From: Chryseobacterium indologenes
GTDB lineage: Bacteria; Bacteroidota; Bacteroidia; Flavobacteriales; Weeksellaceae
Assembly (NCBI GenBank): GCA_002439165.1
Contig: DJTE01000014.1
Span: forward strand, 1 to 64,000
DNA length: 64,000 nt
Direction of reading: 5' to 3'
Shown: one piece after another, positions 18,251-28,128 of the stretch
Position numbering within the stretch: position 1 is the first letter of the stretch
Layout of the letters: each line of letters opens with the position of its first letter
Notes under the pieces: generated by a model
Database searches by the model: none
The model's input: the letters and a program-made list of their open reading frames with translations, nothing else
What the model was told of the DNA's origin: nothing
Position numbers and translations under genes: made by a program

Positions 18251-19132
18251 ATGCCCAAAGTAAAACAATCTATTCCTACTTATGATCTGGACGACATCTC
18301 CCGGCACGGGTTTATTGTCGAAAGAATGGAAAACAGAACCAGACATTCCGAAGAAATTCTTCTGGATAAAGGAGTTCATCGCGACAGCCATTATATTTTC
18401 ACCTTTATGGAAAGCGGCCACGTGAGAATGATGGTAGATTTCAACAGGGTGGAGGCAGAAGGGGCCTGTATATTCTGTGTGCTGCCCGGGCAGGTCCATC
18501 AGGGACTTCTGATGAAGGATGTTTCCGGATGGTTTGCAGCAGTAAAAACAGATCTGGTTCCGGAGCCTGTACGTGCGGTATTTGAAGAATCCCTGGCCGA
18601 AATAGAGCCATTACCCGTAGTACAGGAATGGATAGACCGGCTGAACCGTTCCGCTGAGGTGTTACATAAGTGCAGTACAGATGAAATGCTCTCTGATAAA
18701 CAGGGAATTTTGGTAATAAGGTCTCTGCTCAGTGCTTTCACAGGAATGTATGCTTTTATTTATACACAGAATGCAGATCCGGAAATATCAGGCGAAAGCC
18801 GCTCACTTCAGCTCACCAGAGCATTCAGAATTCTGGTAAGAAGGAATTTTAGAACCCTGAAAAGTCCATCCGGTTATGCAGGGCTTCTGAATATTTCAAG
18901 AAGCTACCTTACAGAGGTTGTGCGTGAGGTGACCGGAAAATCAGCTCAATTCTGGATCCATCAGGAAATGCTGACCGAAGCCAAAAGATCCCTGTTTTTT
19001 ACCGGCCTTACTGTAAAAGAGATTGCATACGGACTCGGATACAGCGACCATGCTTATTTTACAAGGCTGTTTTCCAGGCTGGAGGGAAAATCACCGACTG
19101 AATTCAGGGAAGCACATCAAAAACAGAGGTAA
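18251..19132 (+). CDS. AraC-family transcriptional regulator
   Basis: A 293-aa regulator. The C-terminal ~100 residues are the double helix-turn-helix of AraC/XylS proteins (SRSYLTEVVREVTGKSAQFW, then LTVKEIAYGLGYSDHAYFTRLF). The N-terminal half looks like a cupin-type sensing domain with the usual PGQVHQG segment. It lies 82 bases before the flavoprotein gene on the same strand, so it probably controls that gene. The inducer is unknown. Confidence 0.9.
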   Translation: MPKVKQSIPTYDLDDISRHGFIVERMENRTRHSEEILLDKGVHRDSHYIFTFMESGHVRMMVDFNRVEAEGACIFCVLPGQVHQGLLMKDVSGWFAAVKTDLVPEPVRAVFEESLAEIEPLPVVQEWIDRLNRSAEVLHKCSTDEMLSDKQGILVIRSLLSAFTGMYAFIYTQNADPEISGESRSLQLTRAFRILVRRNFRTLKSPSGYAGLLNISRSYLTEVVREVTGKSAQFWIHQEMLTEAKRSLFFTGLTVKEIAYGLGYSDHAYFTRLFSRLEGKSPTEFREAHQKQR

Positions 19133-19214
19133 ACCGCGTTTTGTCCAATCAATACCCCGAAACCGCTATCGCAGTATTTTCATTTTCAGGCTTCCTTTGC
19201 AGTAAAAAATAAAG

Positions 19215-19937
19215 ATGCCAAGTTTGCCGAAATGGATCAATGACACCGTAGAAAACGTCTGGTCCTCCAAATTTAAAGAATGTACTGTTACTTCAATAGA
19301 ATCTGTTTCAGAAAACCTCCTCAGACTGCGCTTCAGCACCGATCTGAAAAACATAGATTTTGAACCGGGCTATGCCATCGGAATCCGCGTGAATGAGAGA
19401 GATTTCCGCAATTATTCTCCTTTCAGTTTCAACAGGGAAGAAGGAACTTTTGAGGTGGTATTTCATCTTCATGATCATAAAGCGGCCGGAAGCAGCTTCA
19501 TCAGCAGCCTGTCCCCCGGTGATTTTATAAAAATCCTGATACCCAGGGGAAAACGTTTTTTTGACTCCGGGGCTAAAATTCATTTTTCTGTGGGCGATGA
19601 AACCTCGTTGGGAAGTTCTCTCTCTATTAAAGAAGCGGCAGAAGAAACAGGAAGTTCTTTTGTATGCCTTCACGAACTTGAAAATCCCGCTGCACTGGAA
19701 ATGCTGGGACTTTTCGGCTACCATAGTCCTAAAAATTCTCCGGTAGAAATCATAGAAGCCCTAAACGACTTTCTGAGAGAAGAAAAGGAAGCCATAAGCA
19801 ATGATGAGGTTGTATTTTATCTTACCGGAAACGGAGCCACCATGTCCCTGGTCCGCAAATTCCTGAAAGCAAAGGGAGTTTCTTCTCTATGTATAAGGTC
19901 GCAGGCCTACTGGATCGAGGGAAAGAAAGGGCTGTAA
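19215..19937 (+). CDS. Siderophore-interacting-type FAD-binding reductase
   Basis: A 240-aa ferredoxin-reductase-fold protein. RNYSPFSF (residues ~74-81) is the FAD-binding RxYS-type motif and GDETSL (~137-142) matches the GDETALP motif of siderophore-interacting proteins (ViuB/SIP group). The C-terminal YLTGNGATMSLVRKFL stretch is the NAD(P)H-side domain. Family members reduce ferric siderophores in the cytoplasm to release iron. No iron transporter lies nearby, so an iron role rests on family membership alone; a general flavin reductase is possible. Confidence 0.75.
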   Translation: MPSLPKWINDTVENVWSSKFKECTVTSIESVSENLLRLRFSTDLKNIDFEPGYAIGIRVNERDFRNYSPFSFNREEGTFEVVFHLHDHKAAGSSFISSLSPGDFIKILIPRGKRFFDSGAKIHFSVGDETSLGSSLSIKEAAEETGSSFVCLHELENPAALEMLGLFGYHSPKNSPVEIIEALNDFLREEKEAISNDEVVFYLTGNGATMSLVRKFLKAKGVSSLCIRSQAYWIEGKKGL

Positions 19938-20064
19938 AGTTTTTTTACAAAATGAGTGTTCCCGTAATCAGTAATTAAAGATTTTAAGTATACTTGCGGT
20001 AGTTTTAGCAGAAAGTCCTGTGAAAGCAGAAGGCAAAATAAAAACAAACCTGAAAACATACTGC

Positions 20065-21975
20065 ATGAAAAATAATACACTGCTTTTGATGCCCATAAGC
20101 GGATTAGATGACAAAAAATTTATCATAGAAAAATACCAGCGGGGATACAAATGGGGCAAGAAGGAAATCCTTGAGCTGCTGAATGATATTAACGAATTTG
20201 ACCATACAAAAGGAATATACTGTATACAGCCGGTAATCCTGAAGCCAACAGGTGATAAAAAAGAGAATATTAAACCTGATGATAAGGAATACTGCCTCTA
20301 TCCGGAAAATGAAGTGATTGACGGACAGCAGAGAATGACAACGATGTATATTCTGCTGCATTACCTGCGTTCTATCAGTATCAATGAAAATATCATTAAG
20401 TATTCTATTCAGTATAAGATCCGGGAAAAAAGCGAAAAGTTTCTTTCTGGAAAACTGGATGAGCTATTTGATTATATCCCTTCAACAATAAACGAAGATC
20501 TGAAAGAAAAGAATTATAAATATATAGCAGAAGCCAACAACAGCTGGAAAGGCTTTATAATGGGCAAAAAAGATTTTGACAATGTGGATATTTACCATTT
20601 TTTCATCGTTGCCTATTACATCAAAAACTGGTTTGAACAGTGTCTGGAAAAAGATAAGACGAAAGATTTCATTGAAAAAATTCTCCGCCATGTCCGCTTA
20701 ATTTGGTATTCTTTAGACAATACCGCAGATAATCATGGAGTTATTGAAACTTTTCTGAACAACAATAAGGGGAAAATATCTTTAACGACCTCCGAGCTTA
20801 TTAAAGCCCTGTTTATTCTGGATATTTCCAATAAAGAAAGCAAGGCCGTTGCCGGATATAAGATCAACCGTTTCGCACTGGAGTGGGATCAGGTGGAAAA
20901 AAAGCTTCAGGACGACACATTCTGGTACTTTATACAGCCTGACTCCGGAAAATACAACAAAGGAACCCGGATTGATTATCTGTTTGATTTAAAACTGGAA
21001 CACAATTCCCATAACGACGATACTTTAGCTTACCGTAAATACGAAGAGTTTTTCAATAGGTTAAAAAATGACAGGGAAGGGGTGTTCCAGGCAAAATGGG
21101 ATGAAATCATCCAACTCTTCAATAAGCTGGTAGATTGGTATAATGATTCATTTTTCTTTCATTATGTAGGTTATCTTACCGTGACGGGTTTAAGCAGTCT
21201 CCGGCATATTCTGGAGTTGAGTAAAGGAATATCCAAAGAGGTTTTCCGGAAAAAGCTTAAAGACCGGATCAGGGAAGAATTCGGGAAGCCCGTAAGAAAA
21301 GACGGACACGACGTTATGGCTTATGCCGTTGAAAATCTTCATTATAGCCGTTTTTATAAACAGACCCAGAATGTACTTCTTCTTTACAATGTGCTGTATT
21401 ATGTAGGCAAAATGTCATCCAATAAATTTCCGTTCGAGCTGTATGTCAGTGAGGAATGGAGCATAGAACATATTGTTCCGCAGAAACCCCAAAATCCTGA
21501 AAATTTTGAGCAGTATGTATTTTGGATTAAAGATCAGCTGGAATACAGGAAAGAAAAATCCGGAATATCTGCGGAAGAAGGAAATATAATTACTGAACTG
21601 GAACGTAAGGGAAGTTTTCCGGAACTCAAAAAAGATAAAGAACTGCAGGAGCAGGTGGATCAACTGGTAGAATCTTTCGAAGACAAAACCCATCAGATCT
21701 CAAATCTGGTCCTGCTGGACCGGAATACCAACAGTTCATTAAGCAATCATCTGTTTAAAATAAAAAGATCCAGGATACTGAGGTTCGACAGAGAAGGAAG
21801 AAATGATAAGGATAAACCTGAACCCGTATTTATTCCTGTTGAAACCCTTAACGCGTTTAATAAAACATTTTCAGACAATCTTAGACTGGAACAGTGGTCG
21901 GGAGAAGACGGCGAAAAATATAAAAATTTTATTGCAGAAAGATTAAACTATTTTTTACCCACACTTAATTCTTAA
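20065..21975 (+). CDS. DUF262-DUF1524 protein (GmrSD-like)
   Basis: A 636-aa protein. The N-terminus has the DUF262 signature (YQRGYKWGKKE near residue 30, IDGQQRMT near 87), a ParB-like nucleotide-hydrolysing domain. The C-terminal part has the DUF1524 His-Me finger nuclease pattern (SIEHIVPQ near 467, then ISNLVLLDRNTNSSLSN and FKIKR). This arrangement matches GmrSD type IV restriction enzymes and relatives in BREX and SspE-type defence. I chose the ATG at 20065 over a GTG 45 bases upstream because the family starts close to the DUF262 core. TATACTTG at 19989-19996 may be the -7 box. It is followed after 3 bases by a second DUF262 gene. Confidence 0.85.
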   Translation: MKNNTLLLMPISGLDDKKFIIEKYQRGYKWGKKEILELLNDINEFDHTKGIYCIQPVILKPTGDKKENIKPDDKEYCLYPENEVIDGQQRMTTMYILLHYLRSISINENIIKYSIQYKIREKSEKFLSGKLDELFDYIPSTINEDLKEKNYKYIAEANNSWKGFIMGKKDFDNVDIYHFFIVAYYIKNWFEQCLEKDKTKDFIEKILRHVRLIWYSLDNTADNHGVIETFLNNNKGKISLTTSELIKALFILDISNKESKAVAGYKINRFALEWDQVEKKLQDDTFWYFIQPDSGKYNKGTRIDYLFDLKLEHNSHNDDTLAYRKYEEFFNRLKNDREGVFQAKWDEIIQLFNKLVDWYNDSFFFHYVGYLTVTGLSSLRHILELSKGISKEVFRKKLKDRIREEFGKPVRKDGHDVMAYAVENLHYSRFYKQTQNVLLLYNVLYYVGKMSSNKFPFELYVSEEWSIEHIVPQKPQNPENFEQYVFWIKDQLEYRKEKSGISAEEGNIITELERKGSFPELKKDKELQEQVDQLVESFEDKTHQISNLVLLDRNTNSSLSNHLFKIKRSRILRFDREGRNDKDKPEPVFIPVETLNAFNKTFSDNLRLEQWSGEDGEKYKNFIAERLNYFLPTLNS

Positions 21976-21978
21976 ATC

Positions 21979-24372
21979 ATGACAGATCAACAATATATTA
22001 CATTCTGGAAAATACTTACAGGTATAGGTATTGAAATTCCTGCGATACAGAGGGATTATGCACAGGGAAGGGAAAATGGCAGAATACCGGTTATCAGAAA
22101 AAAATTCATCACTGCGCTGCTGTCGGCACTGGAGAAAAGCAGTCCGTTAAGGCTTGATTTTATCTACGGAAAAATTTACGGAGAAAAGAATCAGGAAGAA
22201 ATCCGGAAAAACTCATTGGCCATTACATCGCTTCTGAAAAGTATCCGGGATTATGCAGACAGTATAGACCTTATTGTTCCGGAAACCCGTGTGGCCGCTA
22301 AAAGCAATGATAACGGACAGAGCATATTTCTGATTCCGCTGGATGGGCAGCAGAGACTTACTGCTCTGTTCCTGATACACTGGTATGTCCTTTCAAAACT
22401 AGGAAACAGAGAACAGATAGAGCTGCTGAAAAGATTCCGTTATAAGACCAGAAAAAGTACGGAACTTTTTATAGAAATGCTTTGCAGTAAAAACGTTGAG
22501 TTTCTCTTTAAAGATTTGTTGAAAGACGAGATCATCAATCATGAAACATTTTCCAATACATGGCTGGATGATCCTACCGTAGAATCTATGCTGAATGTGC
22601 TTGAAGAAATACATGGCTATTTTAAAGATAAAACCGATCCGGATTACTGGCGGCTGATCTGGACTAATCTGACGGACCGGGAAATTCTCCATTTTGATTT
22701 TCTCAATCTTAAAGATCTCGGCCTCTCCGATGATCTGTATGTGAAAATGAATGCCCGGGGGAAAGAACTCAGCGAATTTGAAAATTTTAAAGCCTGGCTC
22801 TTCGAAAAGATTGAATATAAAAACTGGATCAGTAAAGAACGATGGACAAGAGATTCCTTGAAATTTGATGTTGAATGGAATGACCTGTTCTGGACCTATA
22901 AGGATGAAACGGTCTTTGAAATAGACATGGCTTATTTTAATTTCTTTAAAATCCTGTACCTGACGGATCTTGTCCTGAAAACAGATCTGGTAAATTCTGC
23001 CTTTAAAGAAGGTGAAAATAGAGAGATTATCGAGAGTATCCTCAATAATACGGCAGATTTTGATTTTGAAATGATCTATAAGGAGGAGTTCAGAGACAGG
23101 CTTCCTGTTTATTTTAATATTTTGAATTACTGTTCAGAAAATGTTTCCGGAATGGAAAATTATGGAGAAATTTCCAAATTCTTCAAATTCCTGTTTAATG
23201 GAACATCGAGGATGGTATGGACAGATCTGATTAAAAATTATATCATCATCGCCTATATAGAAGAAAATTCTCATTTAACCTTTGACAGAGACCGTTTTGA
23301 TGAATATTACAGGGTATTATCCAATTTATACCATAACCAGACTTTCGACAGTGCCCTGCTGTATAAAAACGCTTTGAAAGACATCAGGGACATTAACCGA
23401 TACCTTGCACAAGGTACTCATGATATTCACCAATGGCTTTCAACGGCCAATACAGATACATTCACATCTGTCTTTACGAAAGACCAGATAGAGGAAGAAA
23501 TTTTAAAATCAGAGCTGATCTGTTCGGAATCTGATAAAACCTCCGGTGATTCCTGGAATATGCTGATCCGCAGAGCAGAAGCCCATCCTTATTTTAAAGG
23601 AAAAATAGGATTTCTGCTGAAAATGTCAGGTAATGATAAAGATCTGTTTACACATTACAGCGAAAAAATAGGACCTTTATTTAAAAATGAAATTTTAAAT
23701 CATGAAAATTATCTGCTGCAGAGGGCTTTACTGACTTTCGGAAACTATTTTGCAAACAAAGGCGGAGATAAAAGGTCATTTTTCAGAAATGATGGAGAAG
23801 CATACAGATCCAGAAGAGAAAACTGGCTGGGTTTCCTTACAGACAGCGGAAAAAATCACATACTGACTACTCTGGTGAATGATCCGCTTTATAATGAACT
23901 CAATATAGCAGATTCTTTAGAATTGATCATTGCACGGTTTATCAGGCAGAATCCGGAATCTGATTTTAGACGGCAGAAACTCCCGGATCTGAAATACCAT
24001 CAGCTGTATATCTACTGCAAAGATCTGTTTGAATATGGCGATTATGGTTATATAAGGCTGGCCAATGAAAAATACGGGTATCAGCTCAATGCGAGCAATA
24101 CGGGAGGTTACTTTAATGATCTGCTCTGCGAATACATGAAGATAAGCTCCTTTTCAGATAATGATGCTGTGATACTACGTCATACCAAAGGCTGGGAAAA
24201 CAGTCCCTCGATCCTTATCGGAAATGAAAGGCTGAGGCTGTTCCCCGCTGAAGATGTTTTCCTTACTGAAGATGAAGAAACAGGTAATGAAACCGGCCGT
24301 TTTTATAGCCTTTATGAAGTTATGGAGCATATCAGAATCATGGCGGAGTCAGTCATTATAACTGAACAGTAA
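21979..24372 (+). CDS. Second DUF262 protein, partner of the preceding gene
   Basis: A 797-aa DUF262 protein with PAIQRDYAQGR (residues ~21-31) and LDGQQRLTALFL near 121, the two hallmark motifs. Unlike its neighbour I see no HIVPQ-type nuclease motif, and the long C-terminal region (~300-797) is not recognisable. Paired DUF262 genes, one with and one without DUF1524, are common in bacterial defence islands; an anti-phage or DNA-restriction role is inferred. The 3-base spacing shows co-transcription, and a strong terminator at 24419-24447 closes the unit. Confidence 0.8.
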   Translation: MTDQQYITFWKILTGIGIEIPAIQRDYAQGRENGRIPVIRKKFITALLSALEKSSPLRLDFIYGKIYGEKNQEEIRKNSLAITSLLKSIRDYADSIDLIVPETRVAAKSNDNGQSIFLIPLDGQQRLTALFLIHWYVLSKLGNREQIELLKRFRYKTRKSTELFIEMLCSKNVEFLFKDLLKDEIINHETFSNTWLDDPTVESMLNVLEEIHGYFKDKTDPDYWRLIWTNLTDREILHFDFLNLKDLGLSDDLYVKMNARGKELSEFENFKAWLFEKIEYKNWISKERWTRDSLKFDVEWNDLFWTYKDETVFEIDMAYFNFFKILYLTDLVLKTDLVNSAFKEGENREIIESILNNTADFDFEMIYKEEFRDRLPVYFNILNYCSENVSGMENYGEISKFFKFLFNGTSRMVWTDLIKNYIIIAYIEENSHLTFDRDRFDEYYRVLSNLYHNQTFDSALLYKNALKDIRDINRYLAQGTHDIHQWLSTANTDTFTSVFTKDQIEEEILKSELICSESDKTSGDSWNMLIRRAEAHPYFKGKIGFLLKMSGNDKDLFTHYSEKIGPLFKNEILNHENYLLQRALLTFGNYFANKGGDKRSFFRNDGEAYRSRRENWLGFLTDSGKNHILTTLVNDPLYNELNIADSLELIIARFIRQNPESDFRRQKLPDLKYHQLYIYCKDLFEYGDYGYIRLANEKYGYQLNASNTGGYFNDLLCEYMKISSFSDNDAVILRHTKGWENSPSILIGNERLRLFPAEDVFLTEDEETGNETGRFYSLYEVMEHIRIMAESVIITEQ

Positions 24373-24418
24373 CTTCCGGTTCCAGGATTTTCTTAATAAG
24401 ATTCAGGTTAAATATTTT

Positions 24419-24447
24419 AAATTACGGGAAGCCGTAATTTTTTTTTT
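24419..24447 (+). terminator. Rho-independent terminator after the DUF262 pair
   Basis: AAATTACGG pairs perfectly with CCGTAATTT around a GAAG tetraloop and is followed by seven T. This separates the DUF262 operon from the GTPase trio. Confidence 0.9.
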
Positions 24448-24513
24448 GAGCTTGTTTGTAGTTTCGGGCATTATAAAAGAGTATAAAAATCTGAAAACAA
24501 CAACTCAATACTT

Positions 24514-25539
24514 ATGAATAGAAAAACCACACCCGCGGATCTCTTTCTGGGGATTCTCGCACTGCTTCTCATCAGCGTAAGCTTTTATCAGACCTGGCTG
24601 GGATTGCAGCAGATCTTTGGACCGGCTTCATTCGTGATCGCTCTCGTTTTGTCCCTCTTACTCCTTTTTCTGTGCTGGATGCTCAGAAATGCCAAACTTG
24701 AAGGGAAACCCACCGGGAGCCTCGTAGGGATCTATATTTTTATAGCTTCATTCTGTTTTATTGCCAACTTTAATGCGCTTTATACCCGGTTTATGAAAAC
24801 AGATATCTACACCAATGAGCTCCGGGAAATCAATAAACTCTACACAGCTCTGGAAAGTGACGTAGAATCAAGGCTGAGCTATAAATACAACAAAGCAACC
24901 ACCCAGAATATTGAGATCAAGAAAAAACAGCTCATGGAACAGATCAAAGACCCCGGGAACAAGGGGATCGGAACCCGTGCCCAGGCGCTCATCAGCGATA
25001 TAGAAAAACTTACCGGGCAAAAAGTTGATCTCCTCACACCGGTAGGGAATGACTACGAAGACCTGGCAGAAAGAATGGGAAGGCAGATCGACAATATCAT
25101 TTCAGACCTGTCTCCTGAAGAAAGAGTTTTAAAAACGGATATTAATAATGCAGCTTCAAAATGGAGTAAAAATATCCAGGAGCTTTTATTATTGCCTAAA
25201 AAAGACAAAGACCTCCTGTCTCAGGGACTGATTGATGAATCACTGGCAGAATACAATAAGCTGGGAAGCCGTGCCCAGAACGTTTTGGGTGCCGAAAAAA
25301 TGCATTTTGAACCGGCCGCCTCCCAAACCCAGGAAGTCGGGAAAATCGGTTTTGCATTTGAGCATGCGGTAAAGAATTTCGGAATGTACCAGTTTGTTGT
25401 ACTGGCAGGATGTATTTTACTTGATTTTGTGATCGTTATTATCATCCTCTTGGTCACCAGTCCTGATAACGGAAGAAACAGCGGAGGCAGTGTCTTCAGA
25501 AACAAGAGAAGCGGTAATACTTTAATTCCTAACAGCTAA
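24514..25539 (+). CDS. Membrane protein of a GTPase-linked trio, unknown family
   Basis: A 341-aa protein with three transmembrane segments at the N-terminus (~11-30, 35-55, 68-88), a long charged and probably helical middle (~100-285), and one more transmembrane segment (~292-315). I do not recognise the family. The next gene (a GTPase) starts 3 bases after its stop, so the two are co-translated or nearly so. Likely role: membrane anchor or signalling partner of the GTPase. Confidence 0.7.
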   Translation: MNRKTTPADLFLGILALLLISVSFYQTWLGLQQIFGPASFVIALVLSLLLLFLCWMLRNAKLEGKPTGSLVGIYIFIASFCFIANFNALYTRFMKTDIYTNELREINKLYTALESDVESRLSYKYNKATTQNIEIKKKQLMEQIKDPGNKGIGTRAQALISDIEKLTGQKVDLLTPVGNDYEDLAERMGRQIDNIISDLSPEERVLKTDINNAASKWSKNIQELLLLPKKDKDLLSQGLIDESLAEYNKLGSRAQNVLGAEKMHFEPAASQTQEVGKIGFAFEHAVKNFGMYQFVVLAGCILLDFVIVIIILLVTSPDNGRNSGGSVFRNKRSGNTLIPNS

Positions 25540-25542
25540 ATC

Positions 25543-26478
25543 ATGGAAAATAATAACGACCACCTGAAACCATTGTCTTTTGATAATGATATAAGCCAGC
25601 CTTTAAAACCTCTTTCATTTGAAAATAATAACAACACTCCGGAAGACTTTATTCCCATTGCAAGAACCATTTCAGATGACATTAAAAACAAGGACAGCAA
25701 TTTTGTTTTCTTCTTCGGAACCGCAGAATCAGGTAAATCGGTGATCCTGTCATCAATGCTGTATTATCTGAGAGCCCATGCCGGGGTACTCAGACCAAAA
25801 CTGGGAACTCCCAATACAAAAGAAGCCAATGTACTTCTTTCCGATTTTTTCGAAAACATACGTCAGGGAATCCTTCCGAACAGAACCACAAGAGATCAGG
25901 TAACCCGCCTGGATCTGGTATTTGAACCCAATAACAGGTCCAAAAGAGTGGGCCCCATAGATCTTACTTTTCTGGAAACATCAGGAGAAAACCATAAAGA
26001 CATCAGAAGGGGAGGAAGCTATCACAGCAGCATAGAATCGTTTCTGAATGCGAATATCCCGCTTACCTTCATTATTGTTACAAGCTATGAATCTGCCCAT
26101 AGGGACGACTCACTGATCAACGAGTTCCTGGATGAGCTGGAAAGAAAAGGAAAAAACCTGAAATCTGTAAACGCTATTCTGGTCATTTCCAAATGGGATA
26201 AATCAGGAAGAATGGACGTGGAAGATGCCAGAGCCCTCAATACTTTCATCTCTGAACGTCTGCCGATGACTTCACAGAGGATTGATACCTACGGACTCAG
26301 CAAGACCTACTACACCGTAGGAAGCATTCAGAATACTATGGGACAGGAGAGGATCAGCCTGCTTGACCTTTCTACGGCTGCAGTCTTATCCAAATGGCTG
26401 TACAGAAGCATTACAGGATACGATCTGGATTACGAAGGAACCTTTTGGGAACGTCTGAAATTTAGTTTTACAAGCTGA
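25543..26478 (+). CDS. TRAFAC-like P-loop GTPase of the trio
   Basis: A 311-aa P-loop NTPase. Walker A is GTAESGKS (~59-66), the Walker B/G3 stretch is DLTFLETSGE (~141-150), and ILVISKWDKSG (~213-223) fits the G4 base-specificity position, with SKWD in place of NKxD. That points to a small GTPase, possibly of the kind found in bacterial conflict systems with GTPase-activating partners. The first ~40 residues contain a short internal repeat (LKPLSF twice). Its stop overlaps the next start by one base (TGATG), so translation is coupled. Confidence 0.75.
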   Translation: MENNNDHLKPLSFDNDISQPLKPLSFENNNNTPEDFIPIARTISDDIKNKDSNFVFFFGTAESGKSVILSSMLYYLRAHAGVLRPKLGTPNTKEANVLLSDFFENIRQGILPNRTTRDQVTRLDLVFEPNNRSKRVGPIDLTFLETSGENHKDIRRGGSYHSSIESFLNANIPLTFIIVTSYESAHRDDSLINEFLDELERKGKNLKSVNAILVISKWDKSGRMDVEDARALNTFISERLPMTSQRIDTYGLSKTYYTVGSIQNTMGQERISLLDLSTAAVLSKWLYRSITGYDLDYEGTFWERLKFSFTS

Positions 26479-28070
26479 TGAACGGAACGTATTTTTTCAC
26501 AGCATTCGGAACTTTTGGAAATCCGAATGGCTTCAGACAGTCCTTTGTACTCGGAGGAAATGCAGCAATAGCAAAAGAAATCCGGACCTTCGATCTGAAG
26601 ACGGATGCCATCAAGCTTTTTCCTGACAGCCGTATTTATGCCTTGCGGAAAGATTACGCCGGAGGTAGCGGTATCATTTCCTATAACGTGTATACATTTG
26701 CCAAAGAGCAGAACTCAAACAGGGGAGGAACGTTTATAGGATCGGGTCTGCTGTTTTCGGGGAAATCGGCTTCTGAAGGCCTGGTTATTGAAACCCTGAA
26801 TGAATTTCACGAAAATCTCGAAAAAAATAATGTTACAGAAGGAGTCATTTCAGTGGGGCATTCTGATCAGTTTGCCGTACAGAAGCCTAAAGATTTTGAT
26901 AAGCTGGGATTCCATCTGAAGAGTATTGATGAGGTGGATTTTACCCGGTTCAACGGGAATTACCTGGTGGTATACTGTATAACAGAGCCGGTGGAACTGA
27001 AGGAAAAACTGGTAAAAGCAGTTCAGCTTCTCAATGTTTATGATACCGTTTACTTTACACAAAGCAGTGAGATTGCAGAATTTGTGCAGCAGAAAGGGAT
27101 TTTTAAAATCGTTAACGATGAAGGTTTTGAAAATGAAATCCAGGTCCTTCAGGAGCAGAAAGAAAGATCGGTTCAGAATCTGATCCGTGAACTGGAGGCT
27201 GAAAAAGCTGACCTGAATGAAGGAAAGCAGAAATCGGTAACCGAGCTCAGCCGGCAGATTGAAAGAAACACACAGCGTCATCAGGAAAATGAAAAAAAGA
27301 TAAGGGAATCGAAAGACCAGGTTCAGGCGGTCGGCAAAGAATATGATCAGTATTCAAAAAAGATAGAGGAACTGATCCGTACTTTAAAATCCGGAGAAAA
27401 TACCGGGGCCGTCAGAAAAGAATACCAGGAACATAAAAAAATGCTGAGTGCTGCAATCAGCAGGAATAAGGATGTTCCTTCCCTGAATACGCTGTCGTTT
27501 TCCGGCCAGACAGGACCGGGAACTTTAAAACAGAACTCCTTGCCGGAAAATCCTTTGGCAGAATTCAATACCGGACAGAACAGGGAAAAAGGATCCCGGA
27601 GAAATCCTTACAAAATAATGACTTTCATTCTGCTGTTCCTGCTGGTAGGCTCCTATGCTTCCTGTTTCGTATTTTTCTATAAGGACAAAAAGCTGGAACT
27701 GCCTTATACTGAGGCTTCAGTTTCTGAAAATACAGATCCGGCAGACACTGCTTCAGCGGTAAAACCGGATTATCCGGCAGCAGCCATACAGGAACCGGCT
27801 TTAAAGCTGAATCCGGCTCCGAACGGCCAGCTGAATGATAACGACAGAATCCTGATCTCGAAAAAAGTGAGGTCCGGAACAAAAATCGACAGCCTGGTTG
27901 GTGCGATCTATAATCTTAACCCTTCCACCATCAAAGATTATTACAGACATCAGAAAAAAGATTATAAAGAGAGGCTTTACCTGATGAATACAGCCAGTTT
28001 TAACATCAAAAACTCAGATACGGTCTGGGTGGATACCTTAAAAACAGTGCCCAATTACAGCCCACTTTAA
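26478..28070 (+). CDS. GTPase-partner protein: globular N-terminus, coiled coil, one transmembrane segment
   Basis: A 530-aa protein. Residues ~1-200 form a globular domain that starts FFTAFGTFGNPNGFRQSF and reminds me of the GTPase-associated (GAP1-N-like) domains of bacterial conflict systems; this is recognition by eye and uncertain. Residues ~215-315 are a strong coiled coil (Glu/Lys/Gln-rich heptads). A transmembrane segment lies at ~378-398, and the last ~130 residues are probably periplasmic, with a Pro/Ala-rich linker and a small terminal domain. Together with the preceding two genes it looks like a membrane-associated GTPase switch. Confidence 0.65.
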   Translation: MNGTYFFTAFGTFGNPNGFRQSFVLGGNAAIAKEIRTFDLKTDAIKLFPDSRIYALRKDYAGGSGIISYNVYTFAKEQNSNRGGTFIGSGLLFSGKSASEGLVIETLNEFHENLEKNNVTEGVISVGHSDQFAVQKPKDFDKLGFHLKSIDEVDFTRFNGNYLVVYCITEPVELKEKLVKAVQLLNVYDTVYFTQSSEIAEFVQQKGIFKIVNDEGFENEIQVLQEQKERSVQNLIRELEAEKADLNEGKQKSVTELSRQIERNTQRHQENEKKIRESKDQVQAVGKEYDQYSKKIEELIRTLKSGENTGAVRKEYQEHKKMLSAAISRNKDVPSLNTLSFSGQTGPGTLKQNSLPENPLAEFNTGQNREKGSRRNPYKIMTFILLFLLVGSYASCFVFFYKDKKLELPYTEASVSENTDPADTASAVKPDYPAAAIQEPALKLNPAPNGQLNDNDRILISKKVRSGTKIDSLVGAIYNLNPSTIKDYYRHQKKDYKERLYLMNTASFNIKNSDTVWVDTLKTVPNYSPL

Positions 28071-28085
28071 ATATCGGTTGAATGC

Positions 28086-28128
28086 AAAAAAGACGGCCCG
28101 GAAATTTACTTTTCCGGGCTGTCTTTTT
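28086..28128 (+). terminator. Bidirectional-type terminator after the GTPase trio
   Basis: A-rich arm, GGCCCGGAAA-type stem and TTTCCGGGC return arm, ending in five T. The stem is long and GC-rich, so it is a strong terminator. Confidence 0.9.
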
